A DNA stretch of 64,000 nucleotides from JAMXLO01 sp037201625 (GTDB lineage Bacteria > Pseudomonadota > Alphaproteobacteria > Acetobacterales > Acetobacteraceae), in the NCBI GenBank assembly GCA_037201625.1, contig JBBCGR010000003.1, positions 434,001 through 498,000 of the forward strand. The letters run 5' to 3'. Under the pieces are notes generated by a model. The model saw nothing but the letters and a program-made list of their open reading frames with translations. It was not told where the DNA came from and ran no database searches. Shown in pieces: positions 8,023 through 16,368 of the stretch. The translations under genes were made by a program, and so were the position numbers. Positions within the stretch are counted from its first letter, which is position 1. The number at the start of each line of letters is the position of its first letter.

Positions 8023-8739
8023 ATGAGCAAGCGTCCCATCGTCGGCGTCACGCTGGATTCCGAGCAGCCCGGCGGCTACTCGAAATATCCCTGGTATGCG
8101 ATGCGGCAGAACTACGCCGACGCGATCGTCGCGGCCGGCGGCCTGCCGATCGCCCTGCCGCACGACGCCGCCCTCGCCGCGGACTATCTCGACCGCATCG
8201 ACGCGCTGGTCGTCACCGGCGGCGCCTTCGACGTCGATCCGGCACTGTACGGCGAGGCGGACCGCCACGCGACGGTGACCCTGAAGGAAGGCCGTACCGC
8301 CGCCGAACTGGCGCTCACCAGCGGCGCGCTCGCCCGCGACATGCCGGTGCTGGGCATCTGCGGCGGCGAGCAGCTTCTGGCTGTCGCGCTCGGCGGCACG
8401 CTGATCCAGCACATCCCCGATAGCATCGCCGATGCGCTGGAACACGAGCAGCCCAACCCGCGCCACGAGCCCGGCCATCCGGTGTCGGTGCGCAGCGGCA
8501 CGCTGCTGCATCGCATCGTGGGGGCGGCCGAGATGCGGGTGAACTCGGCGCACCACCAGGCGGTGCGCGATCCGGGAAAGTTCGCCGTGGTGAACGCGGT
8601 GGCGCCCGACCAGGTCATCGAGGGCGTCGAGGATGCCCGCTACCGCTTCTGTCTCGGCGTGCAGTGGCATCCCGAGTTCTTCATCGATCCGGGCGACCGC
8701 CGCATCTTCGACGCGCTGATCGCCGCCACCCGCGCATGA
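8023..8739 (+). CDS. Class I glutamine amidotransferase-like hydrolase (peptidase C26, gamma-glutamyl hydrolase type)
   Basis: This 238-aa single-domain protein has the Cys nucleophile in GICGGEQ (near residue 114) and the His/Glu partners in VQWHPEFF (near residue 216). It begins IVGVTLDSEQ like PuuD/YvdE-type proteins that hydrolyse gamma-glutamyl-GABA or related amides. No putrescine genes are nearby, so the substrate is open. Its stop overlaps the next start by 4 bases (ATGA at 8736-8739), indicating translational coupling to the pseudouridine synthase. Confidence 0.8.
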   Translation: MSKRPIVGVTLDSEQPGGYSKYPWYAMRQNYADAIVAAGGLPIALPHDAALAADYLDRIDALVVTGGAFDVDPALYGEADRHATVTLKEGRTAAELALTSGALARDMPVLGICGGEQLLAVALGGTLIQHIPDSIADALEHEQPNPRHEPGHPVSVRSGTLLHRIVGAAEMRVNSAHHQAVRDPGKFAVVNAVAPDQVIEGVEDARYRFCLGVQWHPEFFIDPGDRRIFDALIAATRA

Positions 8740-9482
8740 GCGATTCCCCCAAAGGGGAGCCCATCAGGGGGGAACGCATCGCCAAATGGCTCGCCCGCGC
8801 GGGCGTCGCCAGCCGGCGCGACGCTGAGAAGCTGGTCGCCGAAGGCAAGGTGCGGCTGAACAACACGGTGGTGACGCATCCCGCCACCTTCGTCGCCGCC
8901 GATGACATCGTGATCGTCGCCGGCCGCATGGTGGACGCGCCGGAGCGCACCCGGCTGTGGCGCTACCATAAGCCGGTCGGCCTGGTGACCACCCATCGCG
9001 ACCCGCAGGGGCGGCCGACGGTGTTCGAGAAACTGCCGGCCGGGCTGCCGCGCCTGGTCAGCATCGGACGGCTCGACCTCACCAGCGAGGGGCTGCTGCT
9101 GCTGACCAACGACGGGACGCTGGCGCGCCAGTTGGAACTGCCCGCCACCGGCTGGATCCGCCGCTACCGCGTCCGCGTGCACGGCGTGGTGGACGAACGG
9201 CGGCTGGCTGCGCTGGCCGGCGGCGTGACGGTGGAAGGCGTCACCTACGGTGCGATCGAGGCCGGCCTCGATTCGCGCAAGGGCGAGAATGCCTGGCTCA
9301 CCGTCGGGCTGCGCGAAGGCCGCAACCGCGAGATCCGCCGCGTGATGGCGCATCTCGGCCTGGCGGTCACCAGGCTGATCCGCATTGCCTACGGCCCGTT
9401 CCAGCTCGGCACCCTGCCGCGCGGCGAGGTGGCCGAGGTGCCTGGCCGCGTGCTGCGCGACCAGTTGCCCAAGGAGGCCTGA
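8736..9482 (+). CDS. RsuA/RluB-family rRNA pseudouridine synthase
   Basis: The 248-aa protein has an N-terminal S4 RNA-binding domain (RIAKWLARAGVASRRDAEKLV, roughly residues 13-33) and a catalytic domain with GRLDLTSEGLLLLTND, where the Asp is the catalytic base. It isomerises a uridine in rRNA. The length and RYHKPVG segment fit RluB (23S rRNA U2605) or RsuA-like enzymes, and I cannot decide between them. The start is the ATGA overlap with the upstream gene. An in-frame Met at 8664 is ignored because it lies inside the previous gene. Confidence 0.85.
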   Translation: MSDSPKGEPIRGERIAKWLARAGVASRRDAEKLVAEGKVRLNNTVVTHPATFVAADDIVIVAGRMVDAPERTRLWRYHKPVGLVTTHRDPQGRPTVFEKLPAGLPRLVSIGRLDLTSEGLLLLTNDGTLARQLELPATGWIRRYRVRVHGVVDERRLAALAGGVTVEGVTYGAIEAGLDSRKGENAWLTVGLREGRNREIRRVMAHLGLAVTRLIRIAYGPFQLGTLPRGEVAEVPGRVLRDQLPKEA

Positions 9483-9485
9483 GCC

Positions 9486-10535
9486 GTGGCGCGCCGGGTC
9501 TGGCTCGCCGCGCTCTCCCTTGCTGCGTGCTGGCTCGCGCTGCTGTCCATCGCCTGGACCGAAGCGCGCGCCGATCCGCCGCCGGCGGTGGGCGTGCGCC
9601 AGATCGAGTACCTGTCGCCCGGCGACCAGCGGCCGATGTGGCTGGCGGTGTTCTATCCGGCGGTCGCGCCCGCCCCTGAGACGAAGCCCTTGCGCCTGCC
9701 GTTCGTGGTGAACGTCACGCTGCACCCCGACGCCGAGTTCCTGCCCGCCGTCGCCCCGCGCCCGCTGGTCATGCTGTCGCACGGGCGCGGCAGCGATGCC
9801 TGGCAGTATGCGTGGTTCGCCCAGTCGCTGGCCGAGCGCGGCTATATCGTCGCCGCACTGAACCACTACCGCGCCAACAGCTACGAGCGCGAGATCGGCT
9901 GGCTCGCCAACCGCATCTGGCAGCGCCCGCGCGACGTCTCGCTCGACCTCACCCACCTGCTGGAGGACCCGGTCTGGGGCGCCCGGATCGACGCCGCCCG
10001 CATCGGCGTCGCCGGCCACTCGCAGGGCGGCTTCACCGCGCTGTGGCTCGGCGGCGCGGAGGTGAACCCGGAGAAGTTCGCCGCGTTCCAGCGCCTGTTC
10101 GCCGACAACCCTCTGATCCCCGCGCAGATCCGCCGCGACCTGCCGGTGGATGCGGCGCCGGCGCGCGGCCTGCGGGACGCCAGGGTGAAGGCGGTGTTCG
10201 CGATGGCGCCCGGCGTGGTGCAGGAATTCGGCATGGACGCAGACGGACTGAGCCGCCACGCGGTGCCGGCCTACCTGGTGGTGGGGGAGGGCGACACCCA
10301 GACGCCGCCCGGGCCGAACGCGGAGTTCGCCGCCCGCCACATCCCGGGCGCGGAATTATGGGTGATCCCCGGTCCGGTCGACCACGAGATCTTCATCAAC
10401 GAATGCGACGATGAGGGCCGCAACGAATTCCCCGAGGGCTGCATCGACAAGCCCGGCGTCGACCGCCACGCGCTGCACGCGGCGATCGCGGCCGTCGCTG
10501 TGCGGTTCTTCGACGAGGCGCTCGGCGTCCGCTGA
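9486..10535 (+). CDS. Secreted alpha/beta hydrolase (dienelactone hydrolase/acyl-transfer esterase type)
   Basis: The 349-aa protein starts at a GTG three bases after the previous stop. A signal peptide (ARRVWLAALSLAACWLALLS, ending near EARA) implies export to the periplasm. The nucleophile elbow GHSQGG lies near residue 178, and LSHGRGSDAWQY supplies the oxyanion region. A Cys pair in the C-terminal part (ECDDEG and GCIDKPG) may form a disulfide. The final helix region, RHALHAAIAAVAVRFF, probably carries the catalytic His. Substrate is unknown. Its stop overlaps rsmD by one base, so it sits in the same transcript as the rRNA-modification genes. Confidence 0.75.
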   Translation: MARRVWLAALSLAACWLALLSIAWTEARADPPPAVGVRQIEYLSPGDQRPMWLAVFYPAVAPAPETKPLRLPFVVNVTLHPDAEFLPAVAPRPLVMLSHGRGSDAWQYAWFAQSLAERGYIVAALNHYRANSYEREIGWLANRIWQRPRDVSLDLTHLLEDPVWGARIDAARIGVAGHSQGGFTALWLGGAEVNPEKFAAFQRLFADNPLIPAQIRRDLPVDAAPARGLRDARVKAVFAMAPGVVQEFGMDADGLSRHAVPAYLVVGEGDTQTPPGPNAEFAARHIPGAELWVIPGPVDHEIFINECDDEGRNEFPEGCIDKPGVDRHALHAAIAAVAVRFFDEALGVR

Positions 10536-11086
10536 TGCGCATCGTCGCCGGCGCGTGGCGCGGCCGTTCGCTGCTGGCGCCTGCCGGCACCGCGACCCGG
10601 CCGACCGCGGACCGCGTGCGCCAGGCGTTGTTCGACATGCTGCTGCACGCGCCCTGGGCGGGCCGCGACACGATCGAGGATGCGCAGGTGCTGGACGTCT
10701 TCGCCGGCACCGGTGCACTGGGGCTGGAGGCGCTGTCCCGCGGTGCGGCCCATGCAACGTTCGTCGAGCGCGACCGTGCCGCGCTGGCGACGCTGCGCGC
10801 CAACATCGCGGCCTGCCGCGCGGCCGAGCGCAGCACCGTCCTGGCGGTCGACGTGCTGGCGGGGGGTGCGCTGGCGGGGCCGCCGGCCGGGCTGGTGTTC
10901 CTCGACCCGCCCTACCGCCAGGACCTCGTGGCGGCGGCGCTCGCCCGGCTGCGCGCCACCGGGCACATCGCCGCGGGTGCCCTGCTGGTGGCCGAGACCG
11001 CGCGCGACGAGCCGCCGCCCGTTGCCGAACCGCTGGCCGAGCGGCTGCACGGCGCGGCGCGGCTCAGCGTCTGGCGCGAGTCATGA
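10535..11086 (+). CDS. rsmD: 16S rRNA (guanine966-N2)-methyltransferase
   Basis: RsmD methylates G966 of 16S rRNA using S-adenosylmethionine. The 183-aa sequence shows RPTADRVRQALFDML, the SAM loop VLDVFAGTGALGLEALSRGA and the catalytic FLDPPY. The start overlaps the preceding stop by one base (TGATG). Its stop overlaps the convergent nitroreductase stop. Together with tadA and the pseudouridine synthase it forms an RNA-modification neighbourhood interrupted by three hydrolase-like genes. Confidence 0.92.
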   Translation: MRIVAGAWRGRSLLAPAGTATRPTADRVRQALFDMLLHAPWAGRDTIEDAQVLDVFAGTGALGLEALSRGAAHATFVERDRAALATLRANIAACRAAERSTVLAVDVLAGGALAGPPAGLVFLDPPYRQDLVAAALARLRATGHIAAGALLVAETARDEPPPVAEPLAERLHGAARLSVWRES

Positions 11087-11773
11087 CCCCGGCCAGGCCG
11101 TGCCCCAGCGGTCGGCGAACGCCACCTCGGGCAGCGGCCGGCGCGTCAGCGGCCCGAACCGGTCGATCGGCCAGCCGATCGGCATCATGGCGAAGCTGTC
11201 CACCTCGGCCGGAATGCCCAGCAGCGCGCGCACCTCGTCCTCGCAGCGCAGGTGGTTGGTGGTGATCGTGGTGCCGAGCCCGAGCGCGCGGCAGGCCAGG
11301 ATGATGTTCTGCACCGCCGGATAGATGCTGGCGCCGCGGATGCGCGCCGCATAGGCCAGTTCCGCCTCGTGCTGCGCCTGCATCGCCGGCGCCAGCGCCT
11401 CGGCCGGCGGCACGACCGGGCGGCGCAGGCAGGGGATCACGATCACCGGTGCCTCGCCCATATGGTCCCACAGATAGGCGCCGCCGCGCATCATGCGCTG
11501 GAACTGCGCCTCGGTCAGGTGGGCCGGCCTGCCGCGCGCCGCATACATCGCCGCGGCGATGTCCGAGGCCTTGCGGTAGATCGCCCCCAGCCCCTGCCGC
11601 AGCGCCGGATCGCGCACCACCAGGAACACCCAGTTCTGCGCATTGCCGCCCGAGGAGGCGCGGATCGCCGCGTCCAGCACCTGGGTGATCAGCGTCTCGG
11701 GCACCGGATCCGGCTTCAGCCGCCGCAGCGAACGCGCCGAATGGATCGCCTCGAACACACCGATTTCCGTCAC
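11081..11773 (-). CDS. Nitroreductase family flavoprotein
   Basis: The 230-aa protein begins VFEAIHSARSLRRLKPDPVP, the FMN phosphate-binding Arg cluster of the family, and contains ASSGGNAQNWVFLVV and a C-terminal LGIPAEVDSFAMMPIGWP segment. These NAD(P)H-dependent enzymes reduce nitro groups, quinones or related substrates; the natural substrate is not evident. The frame is open to an ATG at 11884, but the GTG at 11773 has AAGGA seven bases upstream and matches the family N-terminus. It is convergent with rsmD and lies downstream of mutL on the same strand, 121 bases away. Confidence 0.82.
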   Translation of the reverse strand: MTEIGVFEAIHSARSLRRLKPDPVPETLITQVLDAAIRASSGGNAQNWVFLVVRDPALRQGLGAIYRKASDIAAAMYAARGRPAHLTEAQFQRMMRGGAYLWDHMGEAPVIVIPCLRRPVVPPAEALAPAMQAQHEAELAYAARIRGASIYPAVQNIILACRALGLGTTITTNHLRCEDEVRALLGIPAEVDSFAMMPIGWPIDRFGPLTRRPLPEVAFADRWGTAWPGS

Positions 11774-11894
11774 GGACCCGTCCTTCGCCCTGTTCGCCGC
11801 CGGCACGGCTGCCGCTCGCTCACGCACCCGCTCCAGCCCGTCGTCCGGCAGTGCGATGCACCGCTCCGGCGATGGCACCTGCACGGGTCACGCT

Positions 11895-13625
11895 CTACCG
11901 CCGCCCGAACAGCCTCTCGATCTCGGCCTTCGACAGCTTGAGGAAGGTCGGCCGGCCGTGGCTGCAGGTGGCGGCGCGCGGCGTCGCCTCCATCCGGCGC
12001 AGCAGCGCGTCCATCTCCGCGGCCGCCAGCCGCCTGCCGGCCCGGATCGAGCCATGGCAGGCGAGCCGCGCGATCACCGCATCCAGCCGCGCGGCCAGCG
12101 CCGTCGCCTCGTCCATCTCGGCCAGTTCATCGGCCAGGTCGCGCAGCAGCGGCGCCGGCTCCGGCGCGCCCAGCGCGGCGGGCAGCGCGCGCACCATGAC
12201 CGCGCCCGGCCCGAACGCCTCGATCTCCAAACCGAGCCGCGCGAGTTCGTCCTGCCGCGCGAGCAGCCGGGCCGCATCGGGCGCCGGCAGGTCGACCACC
12301 GCCGGCAGCAGCAGCGGCTGCGTCCGCACGCCGCCCGCCAGCATCTGCTCGCGCAGGGCCTCGTGCGTCAGCCGCTCATGCGCGGCGTGCTGGTCCACCA
12401 GCACCAGCGAGCCGTCCGAGGCGACCGCGATGACATAGGTGTCGAGCACCTGGGCGACCGGCGCACCGAGCGGATGGTCGGAGTCCGGCTGGGCGGCGGG
12501 CAGCATGCGGGCGGCCGGCGCCGCGCCGAAGCCAAGCTGCGCCTCCGCCATGCCGGGCAGCGGCACCGAGCGGTAGGGTACCGGCGAGGCACGCGAATGC
12601 ACCAGGTGCAGCGACGGCCTTGGCGCCGGCAGCGAGGTGCCCGCGCCGCCGGCCAGCGCGCGGCCGATGCTGCCGATCACCAGCGCGCGCACCGCCGCCG
12701 CGTCGCGGAACCGCAACTCGGCCTTCGCCGGGTGGACGTTCACGTCCAGGTCCTCGAACGGCAGCTCGAACCACAGCGCCACGACCGGATGGCGGCCGAC
12801 CGCGATCACGTCGCGATAGGCGATCCGCACCGCGGCCTTCAGCATGGGATCGGCCACCGGCCGGCCGTTCACCGTCAGCGCCTGCGCCGCCGCCGTCGCA
12901 CGGGTGAAGGCCGGCGATCCGGCATAGCCCGCGACGCGCAGCGCACCACGCTCGCCCGCGACCTCCACCAGCGCCTCGGACGTCTCCGCGCCGAACAGCG
13001 CGGCGACCCGCTGGCCGCGGTCCTGCGCCGGAAGGTCGAACAGCACGCGGCCGTCGCTCTCGAGCCGGAAGGCGACCGCGGGGGCCGACAGCGCCAGCCG
13101 GCGCACCGCCATCTCGGCGTGGTCCGCCTCGGTGCGCGGATGCTTCAAGAACTTGCGGCGTGCCGGCGTGGCAAAGAACAGGTCGCGCACCACGACGCGG
13201 GTGCCGTGCGCGCCGCCGGCGGGGGCGACGTCGGAGACCTCGCCGCCTTCGACCCGGATCTCCCACGCATGCGGCGCCGCGCGCGGCCGCGAGGTGATCG
13301 CCAGGCGGGCCGCCGCACCGATCGAGGGCAGCGCCTCGCCGCGGAACCCCAGCGTGGCGATGCGCACCAGGTCGTCATCGGCCAGCTTGGAGGTGGCGTG
13401 GCGCAGCACCGCCAGCGCCAGGCCCGCGCCGTCCATCCCGAGGCCGTCGTCCACCACCTCGATGCGGTCGATGCCGCCATTGTCGAGCGCGACGGCGATG
13501 CGGGCGGCGCCGGCGTCGAGCGCGTTCTCGACCAGTTCCTTCACCGCGGCGGCCGGACGCTCGATCACCTCGCCGGCGGCGATGCGATTGACCGTGTGCG
13601 GGGGGAGGATGCGAATCGACGGCAC
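11895..13625 (-). CDS. mutL: DNA mismatch repair protein MutL (endonuclease type)
   Basis: MutL couples MutS mismatch recognition to strand incision. The 576-aa protein has the GHKL ATPase motifs NRIAAGEVIERP, VVDDGLGMD and TLGFRGEALPSI in the N-terminal third. It has a Pro/Ala-rich linker and a C-terminal domain with DQHAAHERLTHE (the DQHA-x2-E-x4-E metal motif), CSHGRP and a final FGR. These are the signatures of nicking MutL proteins from organisms without MutH. The usual ACR motif reads ACH. I start at the GTG at 13625, giving PSIRILPPHTV, the family N-terminus; the frame is open further upstream but the added residues look like spacer. Confidence 0.93.
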   Translation of the reverse strand: MPSIRILPPHTVNRIAAGEVIERPAAAVKELVENALDAGAARIAVALDNGGIDRIEVVDDGLGMDGAGLALAVLRHATSKLADDDLVRIATLGFRGEALPSIGAAARLAITSRPRAAPHAWEIRVEGGEVSDVAPAGGAHGTRVVVRDLFFATPARRKFLKHPRTEADHAEMAVRRLALSAPAVAFRLESDGRVLFDLPAQDRGQRVAALFGAETSEALVEVAGERGALRVAGYAGSPAFTRATAAAQALTVNGRPVADPMLKAAVRIAYRDVIAVGRHPVVALWFELPFEDLDVNVHPAKAELRFRDAAAVRALVIGSIGRALAGGAGTSLPAPRPSLHLVHSRASPVPYRSVPLPGMAEAQLGFGAAPAARMLPAAQPDSDHPLGAPVAQVLDTYVIAVASDGSLVLVDQHAAHERLTHEALREQMLAGGVRTQPLLLPAVVDLPAPDAARLLARQDELARLGLEIEAFGPGAVMVRALPAALGAPEPAPLLRDLADELAEMDEATALAARLDAVIARLACHGSIRAGRRLAAAEMDALLRRMEATPRAATCSHGRPTFLKLSKAEIERLFGRR

Positions 13626-13798
13626 GAGGCTGAGCCTACACGCTGGGCGGCCCAGTCTAGCAGACCCGGCACGGAATGGGGACCCGGCGAGGGCCGGCGC
13701 GGAGCCCGGAACGCGCGGCGGGGAGCCGAGACGGCGGACCCGGAGGTCTCCGTCCCGGCTGCCCGCCGTGTCTGGCGTCATGGAAGGCGCCCGCCGCC

Positions 13799-14644
13799 TC
13801 AGACGTCGTGGAAAGCGATGGTGCGCAGCTCGATGCTCTCGCGCGGCAGCACGTCGGCAGGCGCGGTCGGGTCCTCGAACGCGCCGTGCGGCGACATCAC
13901 CGCGCGGCCGTCACGCGCCGAATCGTAGCACTTGAGCAGCAGCGCCTCATCCGCACGCATCGCCGGCACGTAGAACCAGCGCTGCTTCGGGTTGTGCCGC
14001 ATCAGGTAGATCTCGCCGGTGCGGTCGCGATAGATCAGGTCCGAGGGCAGCAGGTCGCCGTCCGACAGCGAGCGCGCGTCGCACATCGCCAGCGGCGCGT
14101 CCCGCAGCGGGCCGCGGATCGGCCGCCAGACATTGATGAACTGGTAGCGCCTGCCGAGCAGTGCCGCCGCCTCGTCGCCCATCAGGTCGCGGATGCGCTG
14201 CGGCGCGGAGTGCTCGGTATAGTCGTTGTGCACGCGCGAGGCGGGCTGGCGCGGCATGCCGGCCGCACGGTCCTCCACCCCCCTGTGGCGGCGGCGGATC
14301 GTGTGGTCGAAGATGACGACGCGCGCGGCGCCGGTGTGGGCGGTCACCAGTTTCTCGGCCTCTGGGTAGTAGACGCGGCGCAGTTCGTCCTCGTCGTAGA
14401 AATCGCGCACCGCGCTGCGCTGCGCCACCAGCTCGAAGCCCTCGCGGTCGAGCGAGAGGCCGGCGGCGAACGGGCGGGCATCCCGCACCAGCACGCGATG
14501 CGGCTGGTCGACCGTGTTGGTGCGAGGCACGCCGGGCGGGGGATCATAGGTATAGCTGTGGGCGCGTCCGGCGAGCGGGGCGATATAGAGAAGTTCGGCC
14601 TCTACATTCGCCGTCTCAGAGATGGTCGTGCTGTGCTGGTCCAA
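13799..14644 (-). CDS. CmcJ/NvfI-family oxidoreductase (putative non-heme iron)
   Basis: The 281-aa protein resembles the CmcJ (cephamycin 7-alpha-methoxylase accessory) and fungal NvfI/AsqJ-adjacent family. Recognisable parts are DQPHRVLVRDAR, FDHTIRRRH, RVHNDYTEHSAP (probable His/Asp metal ligands), RYQFINVWRPIRGPL and HNPKQRWFYVPAM. Bacterial members mostly have no known substrate. There is no biosynthetic cluster here. The gene ends 173 bases beyond the mutL start and its own start diverges from rplK across a 261-base gap. The family assignment is from recalled motifs. Confidence 0.75.
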   Translation of the reverse strand: MDQHSTTISETANVEAELLYIAPLAGRAHSYTYDPPPGVPRTNTVDQPHRVLVRDARPFAAGLSLDREGFELVAQRSAVRDFYDEDELRRVYYPEAEKLVTAHTGAARVVIFDHTIRRRHRGVEDRAAGMPRQPASRVHNDYTEHSAPQRIRDLMGDEAAALLGRRYQFINVWRPIRGPLRDAPLAMCDARSLSDGDLLPSDLIYRDRTGEIYLMRHNPKQRWFYVPAMRADEALLLKCYDSARDGRAVMSPHGAFEDPTAPADVLPRESIELRTIAFHDV

Positions 14645-14771
14645 ATAATCCCCCTCTGCGCGGGCGTCTGTTCTCTCGAAGAGATAGCGCGCCTGGCGCC
14701 GCTCTCAAGCGGTGTCCCGGGGACGGCGGGGCAGGAGGCAGGCGCGGCCAACCGCGGGGCGGATGCGGCTC

Positions 14772-14800
14772 TGGACTCGGGCGCCGCGTTCGGCTACACG
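14772..14800 (+). promoter_or_regulatory. Possible promoter of the rplKAJL-rpoBC operon
   Basis: TGGACT (14772-14777) and TACACG (14795-14800) are spaced by 17 bases in the 261-base gap before rplK. The match to sigma70 consensus is moderate. As secE-nusG are not upstream, a promoter must lie in this gap. The rest of the gap is GC-rich with no other recognisable feature. Confidence 0.35.
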
Positions 14801-14905
14801 CCCGCCCTCCATCGGAACGCGGGAGGCTGTGGCGCTGCCGTCTGTGCAGTCGCTGCGCCGTTTGCACCGCGGTCCCCGGGACCGGAAGGACAAGGACCAG
14901 GGATT

Positions 14906-15340
14906 ATGGCGAAGAAGATCGTCGGCTACATCAAGCTGCAGATTCCGGCCGGCAAGGCGAACCCCTCGCCGCCCGTCGGCCCCGCACTCGGTCAGCGCGG
15001 CCTGAACATCATGCAGTTCTGCAAGGATTTCAACGCGGCGACGCAGGGCATGGAGCCGGGCATGCCGGTGCCGGTGGTGATCACCGCCTATGGCGACCGC
15101 ACCTTCACGTTCATCACCAAGACGCCGCCAAACACGTATTTCCTGAAGAAGGCGGCGAAGATCGACAAGGGCAGCCAGACGGTGGGCAAGAGCGCGCCGG
15201 TCGGCAGCATCACGACCTCGCAGCTTCGCGAGATCGCCGAGCAGAAGATGAAGGACATGAACGCCAACGACGTCGACGCGGCGGTGCGCATGCTCGCCGG
15301 CTCGGCGCGGTCGATGGGCCTCACGGTCGTGGAGGGCTGA
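14906..15340 (+). CDS. rplK: 50S ribosomal protein L11
   Basis: L11 (144 aa) forms the GTPase-associated centre with 23S rRNA and is needed for factor function and the stringent response. The sequence KIVGYIKLQIPAGKANPSPP and the PPVGPALGQRGLN block are standard. The Pro-rich N-terminal hinge and the C-terminal rRNA-binding domain (SAPVGSITTSQLREIAEQK) are complete. The start at 14906 fits the family N-terminus, though the frame is open far upstream. rplA follows after 4 bases. secE and nusG, usually immediately upstream, are absent. Confidence 0.97.
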   Translation: MAKKIVGYIKLQIPAGKANPSPPVGPALGQRGLNIMQFCKDFNAATQGMEPGMPVPVVITAYGDRTFTFITKTPPNTYFLKKAAKIDKGSQTVGKSAPVGSITTSQLREIAEQKMKDMNANDVDAAVRMLAGSARSMGLTVVEG

Positions 15341-15344
15341 ACCT

Positions 15345-16041
15345 ATGGCCAAGGACAAGCGCATCAAGAACGCCTACGAGAACGTCGACGCGGCGAAGGC
15401 CTATACGCTGCCCGAGGCGATCAAGCTGGTGAAGCAGAACGCCAAGGCGAAGTTCGACGAGACGGTCGAGATGTCGATGAATCTCGGCATCGACCCGCGG
15501 CACGCCGACCAGATGGTGCGCGGGCTGACCTCGCTGCCGAACGGCACCGGCAAGACGGTGCGGGTGGGCGTGTTCGCCCGCGGCCCCCAAGGCGGAGGAG
15601 GCGCAGGCCGCCGGCGCCGATGTGGTGGGGGCGGAGGACCTGGCCGAGAAGGTGCAGGCCGGTGACATCGATTTCGACCGCTGCATCGCGACGCCGGACA
15701 TGATGGGCGTGGTCGGGCGGCTCGGCAAGATTCTGGGCCCGCGCGGCCTGATGCCGAATCCGCGGCTGGGCACCGTCACCATGGACGTGCGCGGCGCGGT
15801 GACCGCGGCGAAGGGCGGCCAGGTGGAGTTCCGCGCCGAGAAGGCCGGGATCGTCCATGCCGGCATCGGCAAGGTGTCCTTCGAGGACGACAAGCTGGTG
15901 GAGAATGCCCGGGCGCTGGCGGACGCGATCCAGCGCGCCAAGCCGACCGGTGCCAAGGGGACGTATCTGCAGAAGGTGTCGCTCAGCTCCACGATGGGGC
16001 CGGGCGTCCGGGTGGATATCGGCAGCCTGGCGCCGGGCTAG
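15345..16041 (+). CDS. rplA: 50S ribosomal protein L1 (one-base frameshift)
   Basis: L1 binds the L1 stalk of 23S rRNA and can repress its own operon. The first frame is MAKDKRIKNAYENVD to VGVFARGP, then breaks. The second frame gives AEEAQAAGADVVGAEDLAEKV and the rest, including GRLGKILGPRGLMPNPRLGTVT. A run of five C at 15584-15588 should be four. The span of 697 bases is one over a multiple of three, and correction gives 231 aa, the normal length. A homopolymer sequencing error is the likely cause. Confidence 0.9.
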
Positions 16042-16368
16042 CGGCTGGCTGCCGGCCTCGCCCGCCGCGCGCGGGAGAGGCGGGTGACACGAGATACGCC
16101 TGCCTTTCGGGGCAGGCGGGCAGGGGGATGCTCCCATGGGCCGTGGCCCGAGGACAGCCCCCCGAACCTGTCCGAGACCGCACGTTCCCCTTCGGGGGTC
16201 TAATGGACCATCGGTCCGCGCGCGGGAGACGGGAGAAGCCGAAGCCCCCGGGATCATCCCGCGGGCGTGCCTCCTATGGAGGACGGTTGGTTCCGGCTTG
16301 AGGACAGGCGAACTGGGCAACCTGGCCCGGCGCGGTCCAAACGCGTCCGGCCGTAGTGGAGACGATAC
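16042..16368 (+). other. rplA-rplJ intergenic leader (L10 leader region)
   Basis: This 327-base GC-rich gap contains no ORF I trust. It holds a hairpin at 16097-16118 (CGCCTGCC paired with GGCAGGCG, loop TTTCGG) without a T-run. In many bacteria the rplJ leader binds L10(L12)4 for autoregulation. Position and structure content fit that role, but I could not confirm the kink-turn. Confidence 0.4.

Noticed and set aside
8640..10340. 566-codon minus-strand frame opposite the pseudouridine synthase and hydrolase
   Set aside because: Low-complexity Arg/Gly/His-rich translation; the plus-strand genes have clear catalytic motifs and overlapping starts.
13626..13781. 52-residue N-terminal extension of MutL
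   Set aside because: The extra residues are Arg/Gly/Pro-rich spacer-like and no MutL relative begins that way; the GTG at 13625 gives the conserved start.
15345..16041. Programmed frameshift in rplA
   Set aside because: There is no recoding precedent for L1 and no slippery heptamer or downstream structure; similar indels occur in other genes of the window.
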